From Intrasporangium chromatireducens Q5-1 (GTDB taxonomy: Bacteria > Actinomycetota > Actinomycetes > Actinomycetales > Dermatophilaceae), in NCBI RefSeq assembly GCF_000576575.1, contig NZ_AWQS01000007.1, positions 1 through 54,654 of the forward strand: a stretch of 54,654 bases of DNA. Reading direction: 5' to 3'. Positions 51,604 through 54,654 of this stretch are shown here, in pieces (the stretch's first letter is position 1; every line of letters starts with the position of its first letter). A program made the translations under genes and the position numbers. A model generated the notes under the pieces. The model made no database searches and was not told the DNA's origin. It saw only the letters and a list, made by a program, of their open reading frames with translations.

Positions 51604-52203
51604 TCATCCCGTCGGTGTCGCAACGGAGACGCCGGCGGCAACCAGCTCGAGCGCCTGCTCGGCCCATGCGATCCGGGCCAGCGCCTGCATGGCCTGCCCC
51701 TCGAAGACGTGCGCCTTGAGGGTGGCGATGCGCTCGTGCTCGCCGGCGGGCCGCGAGGCGAGCCGCTCCTTGAGCAACGGCGTGGACCTGCTTGCCAGTG
51801 CGTCCCGGTGGCTCTCCCACTCGGCGAGCTGCCGGCGCTGGTCGTCCAGGTAGGCCCGGAGCACCGTGGCTGCGTCCTCGGGGTCGATCGCGTCGAAGTG
51901 CAGGGCCTGGACTGCGAAAGCGTCGCGATGCGGCGACGGCGGCTGTGGCGTCGAGACCCAGTGGTCGAGCTCGGCCTGCCCCGCAGGGCTCAGCGAGTAG
52001 ACCTTCGTGACCAGCCCGTTCCGGCCCTCCTCGCGGGATGCGTCGATCAGCCCGTCGTCCTCGAGCGACTTGAGTGCGGAGTAGATCTGGCTGCGGGGCG
52101 CGGACCAGACCCAGTTCTGCGAGGCGAGGAAGAAGCGGGCCAGGGAGTAGCCGTTCATCGGCCGGGCGCTCAGCACCCCGAGCAGTGCGTGTCTCAGGGA
52201 CAT
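51604..52203 (-). CDS. PadR-family regulator
   Basis: 199-aa PadR-type repressor, longer C-terminal (Vir-like) class. The winged helix lies at about 1-75 (LRHALLGVLSARPMNGYSLARFF, SQIYSALKSLEDDGLIDAS), then a wing VYSLSPAGQAELDHWV and a coiled C-terminal dimer domain (about 100-195). PadR proteins classically respond to phenolic acids, which suits the island. Divergent from the decarboxylase-dioxygenase pair with 87 bases between starts, so it probably controls that pair. ATG at 52203. Confidence 0.9.
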   Translation of the reverse strand: MSLRHALLGVLSARPMNGYSLARFFLASQNWVWSAPRSQIYSALKSLEDDGLIDASREEGRNGLVTKVYSLSPAGQAELDHWVSTPQPPSPHRDAFAVQALHFDAIDPEDAATVLRAYLDDQRRQLAEWESHRDALASRSTPLLKERLASRPAGEHERIATLKAHVFEGQAMQALARIAWAEQALELVAAGVSVATPTG

Positions 52204-52290
52204 GGGTCGAGCGTAGACGGTATTCCGACTATGGACTATTCCTATTTAGGACGGTAGCGTCTGGCCCATCGTCGTTGACTGGAGGCAAAG

Positions 52291-52947
52291 GTGCCCGATC
52301 ACGCCGCCCTGCTCGTGCAGGCCGGGGCTGCGCTCGCCCGCAGCGGTCTCGTCACGGCGTTCGGGCACGTCTCCGTGCGGACCGGTGACGACAGCTTCGT
52401 CATCTCCCCGCCCGTTCCCCTGAACCGCTTCGGCGCGGGTGACGTCATGGCGGTCTCGCTCGCTGACGCCGGGCTGCCGCCGGGGGTGCCGAAGGAGGCG
52501 TGGATCCATCGCGAGCTCTACGCCAGCCGCCCGGACGTGCAGGCGGTCTGCCGGGCGCAGCCGAAGGTCACGACGGCACTCAGCTCTGCCGAGGTGACCA
52601 TCCGCCCGCTGCACGGCCAGGGCGCCTTCCTCGGCGACTGCGTGCCGGTCCACCCCGACTCGCGCCTCGTGCGCGACCAGCAGAGCGGGCGGGCTCTCGC
52701 GCAGAGCCTCCGGGGCGACGCCGTCATCATGCGCGGCAACGGTGCCGTCACGGTCGGTCCGACCGTGGCACATGCAGTGGCCCTGATGTGGGTGCTCGAG
52801 GCGAGCGCGGAGCTGAACGCCGCCGCTGCGGCCGCGGGGACCCCGACCCCCCTGCCCCCTGACGAGCAGGAGGCCTGGCGCGCCGTCGCCCCCGAGCTGC
52901 TGACTCGTATCTGGCACCACCTCATCGACAAGGAGCACTCACAGTGA
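52291..52947 (+). CDS. Class II aldolase-like protein, probable decarboxylase
   Basis: 218-aa class II aldolase/adducin fold. Family landmarks align (GHVSVRTGDDSFVISP, WIHRELYASRPDVQAVCRAQP, IMRGNGAVTVGPTVAHAVALMWVLE) but the three metal-binding His positions are changed: the HxHP pair reads Arg-Ala-Gln-Pro and the HG of the third ligand reads Asn-Gly. Related proteins next to extradiol dioxygenases (CmtD/DhbB type) decarboxylate the carboxylated ring-cleavage product. That role fits here: its stop overlaps the dioxygenase start (GTGA). GTG at 52291, with GGAGG upstream. Confidence 0.78.
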   Translation: MPDHAALLVQAGAALARSGLVTAFGHVSVRTGDDSFVISPPVPLNRFGAGDVMAVSLADAGLPPGVPKEAWIHRELYASRPDVQAVCRAQPKVTTALSSAEVTIRPLHGQGAFLGDCVPVHPDSRLVRDQQSGRALAQSLRGDAVIMRGNGAVTVGPTVAHAVALMWVLEASAELNAAAAAAGTPTPLPPDEQEAWRAVAPELLTRIWHHLIDKEHSQ

Positions 52948-53840
52948 TCGAGCTCATGGACATCGCCTACGTCCGATCCGGCGCGGCCGACATCACCACC
53001 GCGGTCGAGTTCGCGACGAACATCGTCGGACTCGAGCTGGTCAAGCACGAGGACGGGGTCGCCTACCTGCGCGGCGACCAGCGCCACCACTGCCTCGCCT
53101 TCGTCGAGGGCAGGTCGGGCGTGCTCAGCTCCGGCTTCACGCTCGCCGACCTCGACGCCCTCGAGAACGCCGAGACCGAGCTCGAACAGGCCGGGCTCAT
53201 GGTCAAGCGCGGCTCCAAGGAGGGCGCCCTGAGCCGCCACGTCCACGACTTCATCCAGTTCGAGGACCCCTTCGGCAACCGCATCGACCTCGTCGTTGGT
53301 CAGGTCACCCTGCCGACCCCGGTGAAGTTCAACCGGCCCGCAGGCATCACCGAGTTCGGGCACATGTGCTTCGACGCCCCCGACATCTTCGAGGCCAGCA
53401 AGTTCTGGACGCGGCACTTCAACGCCAAGGTGTCCGACTGGGTCAGCGGTGGCGCCTGCCTCATGCGCATCGACCCCGTGCACCACAAGCTCGCCATCTT
53501 CAAGGGCGAGCGGCCAGGCCTCTGCCACATCAACTTCCAGGTCGAGTCGATCGACGACGTCATGCGCAGCTGGCACTTCCTCGAGGCGAACGGGGTCGAG
53601 ATCGAACAGGGCCCGGGACGCCACCCGCAGTCGACGGCGATCTTCCTCTACTTCAAGGGTCCCGAAGGCCTCACCTACGAGTACTCCTACGGCGTGCGCC
53701 GCATCGAGGACGACGCGAGCTGGACTCCCCGATGGTTCGACCCGAACGAGCCCGGGTCGATCGACATGTGGCTCGGGCCGCACGCCCGCGTGAGCACCCA
53801 GTACCAGGTCGCGTCCGGGGAAGAGAACCCCTGGGACTGA
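52944..53840 (+). CDS. Type I extradiol ring-cleavage dioxygenase
   Basis: 298-aa two-domain VOC (glyoxalase-fold) enzyme, normal length. The Fe(II) triad is His140 (EFGHMCFD), His195 (LCHINFQV) and Glu246 (TYEYSYG). The N-terminal domain is the non-metal half. It is predicted to cleave a catechol ring next to the two hydroxyls. Coupling to a decarboxylase-like protein, and a pathway that continues through 2-hydroxymuconic semialdehyde, point to a carboxylated catechol such as 2,3-dihydroxybenzoate (3,4-cleavage); protocatechuate or a substituted analogue cannot be excluded. No ring-hydroxylating oxygenase is in the window. Confidence 0.88.
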   Translation: MIELMDIAYVRSGAADITTAVEFATNIVGLELVKHEDGVAYLRGDQRHHCLAFVEGRSGVLSSGFTLADLDALENAETELEQAGLMVKRGSKEGALSRHVHDFIQFEDPFGNRIDLVVGQVTLPTPVKFNRPAGITEFGHMCFDAPDIFEASKFWTRHFNAKVSDWVSGGACLMRIDPVHHKLAIFKGERPGLCHINFQVESIDDVMRSWHFLEANGVEIEQGPGRHPQSTAIFLYFKGPEGLTYEYSYGVRRIEDDASWTPRWFDPNEPGSIDMWLGPHARVSTQYQVASGEENPWD

Positions 53841-53848
53841 GCGGCCGG

Positions 53849-53890
53849 TGGATGTGAAACCGAGGCCGATACGCCGCGGTAATACATCGA
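53849..53890. repeat. 42-bp palindromic element, copy A4 (inverted)
   Basis: Eight bases after the dioxygenase stop. Reverse-complemented it aligns without gaps to A1-A3 (centre CCGCGGCGTATCGGCCTCGG) but one arm has decayed (GGATGTGAAA). It closes the island on the side facing the Holin-X gene. The rest of the 53891-54080 gap holds one AGCGGCATAC (53942) and nothing else recognised. Confidence 0.8.
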
Positions 53891-54080
53891 CCCCGCGGTG
53901 GGACGACGCGCCAAAGGCGACGGTCGAGCGGGACCCCGCTCAGCGGCATACCGGCCGACGGGAGCCAGCCCGAGCGTGACGTAACCCGCCGCGTCTGAGC
54001 CCTGCTCGCAGTGGGCACAGTAGGGTGAGAACGGTCAGGCGCCCGGCGGGCGCGCGTCAGCCAGGTGAGGAGTGCAGCCG

Positions 54081-54654
54081 ATGAGCACCATGAAGCCCGG
54101 GCAGGACCGCAACGAGCGAACCCTCGGCCAGCTCGTCGCCTCCGCCACCCAGGACTTCTCGACGATCATCCGCGGGGAGATCGCGCTCGCCAAGGCCGAG
54201 CTCAGCTCGCAGGTCAAGAAGGCCGGCATGGGCGGTGTCCTGCTCGCCGCGGCCGGCGTCATCGCCTTCTACTCCGTCTACTTCATCTTCATCACGATCG
54301 CCGAGGGCATCACCGCGGCCGGCCTGCCGAAGTGGCTCAGCTACCTGATCGTCACCGTGTTCTTCCTCCTCGTGGCCGGCGTCCTGGCGCTCGTCGGCAT
54401 CCGCCGGCTCAAGACCGTGCAGCCGAAGCCGGCCAAGGCCGTCGCCGAGGCCGAGCTGACCGTCGCCGCGCTGAAGCGGGCGACGAGCAACCCGTACGTC
54501 CCGAACGGCTCGCGGGCCGTCCCCGGCGCGGCCGTCGGCAGCCCGGCGGCCGCAGCCCAGACGCCCACTCAGGCCGCACACGCGTCGCCGGTCAGCGCGT
54601 CGAGCGCACCCGGCATCGCGCCCGGCTCGCCGGAGGCCCGGCTCGCTGACGCCC
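54081..54654 (+). CDS. Holin-X family membrane protein (partial)
   Basis: Runs off the window end: 191 complete codons. An amphipathic lead (about 10-48, LGQLVASATQDFSTIIRGEIALAKAELSSQV) precedes two membrane helices (about 50-75 and 85-115), the layout of the actinobacterial Holin-X family (phage holin superfamily III by profile). The tail (from about 150) is Ala/Pro/Ser-rich. Despite the name, these are chromosomal genes that normally sit beside nhaA and acs in actinobacteria, as I recall; function unknown. GAGGAG lies eight bases before ATG 54081. Confidence 0.85.
   Translation, partial: MSTMKPGQDRNERTLGQLVASATQDFSTIIRGEIALAKAELSSQVKKAGMGGVLLAAAGVIAFYSVYFIFITIAEGITAAGLPKWLSYLIVTVFFLLVAGVLALVGIRRLKTVQPKPAKAVAEAELTVAALKRATSNPYVPNGSRAVPGAAVGSPAAAAQTPTQAAHASPVSASSAPGIAPGSPEARLADA

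Noticed and set aside
54081-54654. Prophage remnant suggested by the holin name
   Set aside because: Holin-X proteins are chromosomal actinobacterial genes; no other phage gene or integrase is in the window.

Overview
The window is high-GC DNA from an actinobacterium, and the gene content fits the Intrasporangiaceae (Janibacter/Knoellia/Tetrasphaera type), although the genus cannot be fixed from this piece alone. Pointers are the Rv3654c-Rv3660c-like Tad cluster with a 6C RNA beside it, frequent GTG starts with GTGA/ATGA overlaps, a SigB/F/G-type sigma factor, DUF2510 and Holin-X proteins, and an attenuated trpS. No rRNA, tRNA, CRISPR array or transposase was seen.

Layout. 1-191 holds nothing I can support. 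0.2-5.7 kb: secreted S8 protease, small hypothetical protein, YeiH-type transporter, LysR regulator. 5.7-10.2 kb: a minus-strand Tad/type II-like secretion operon (Ssd, TadA, TadB, TadC, DUF4244, two TadE-like proteins) headed by a 6C RNA. 10.6-17 kb: a degenerate Fic-like protein, trpS with a Trp-Trp leader peptide and attenuator, a lipoprotein with an LVIVD-type secreted protein, and acetyl-CoA synthetase. 17-23 kb: a BrnT-like toxin/antitoxin pair, NYN-domain protein, repetitive secreted protein, YbdK-type ligase, stress-type SDR and SigB-like sigma factor. 23-33 kb: a second, complete Tad/Flp pilus operon containing a fused VWA-TadB protein and two Flp pilins. 33-40 kb: PIG-V-like mannosyltransferase, polytopic membrane protein, orphan response regulator, DUF2510 protein, HPt-like protein lacking its histidine, prepilin peptidase, NhaA. 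40-54 kb: a DUF559-type protein and a catabolic island. 54.08 kb to the end: a truncated Holin-X gene.

Catabolic island (41.5-53.8 kb). A ring-cleavage dioxygenase and a class II aldolase-like protein, probably a decarboxylase, are transcribed rightwards. Divergent from them run PadR and GntR regulators, an ABC importer, a decayed SDR gene, a solute-binding protein, and the full oxalocrotonate branch of meta-cleavage (decarboxylase, tautomerase, semialdehyde dehydrogenase, hydratase, acetaldehyde dehydrogenase, aldolase). No semialdehyde hydrolase is present. Together the genes suggest uptake of a carboxylated aromatic compound, extradiol cleavage and decarboxylation to 2-hydroxymuconic semialdehyde, then conversion to pyruvate and acetyl-CoA. 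A 2,3-dihydroxybenzoate-like substrate is my inference.

Unexplained structure. A 42-bp palindromic element occurs in six clear intergenic copies, mostly 8-35 bp after stop codons. Two copies bracket the DUF559 gene, and copies also stand at both ends of the nhaA-to-holin interval. Separately, the 10-mer GTATGCCGCT/AGCGGCATAC occurs 14 times, far above chance, and inside genes it is kept in different reading frames at the cost of rare codons.
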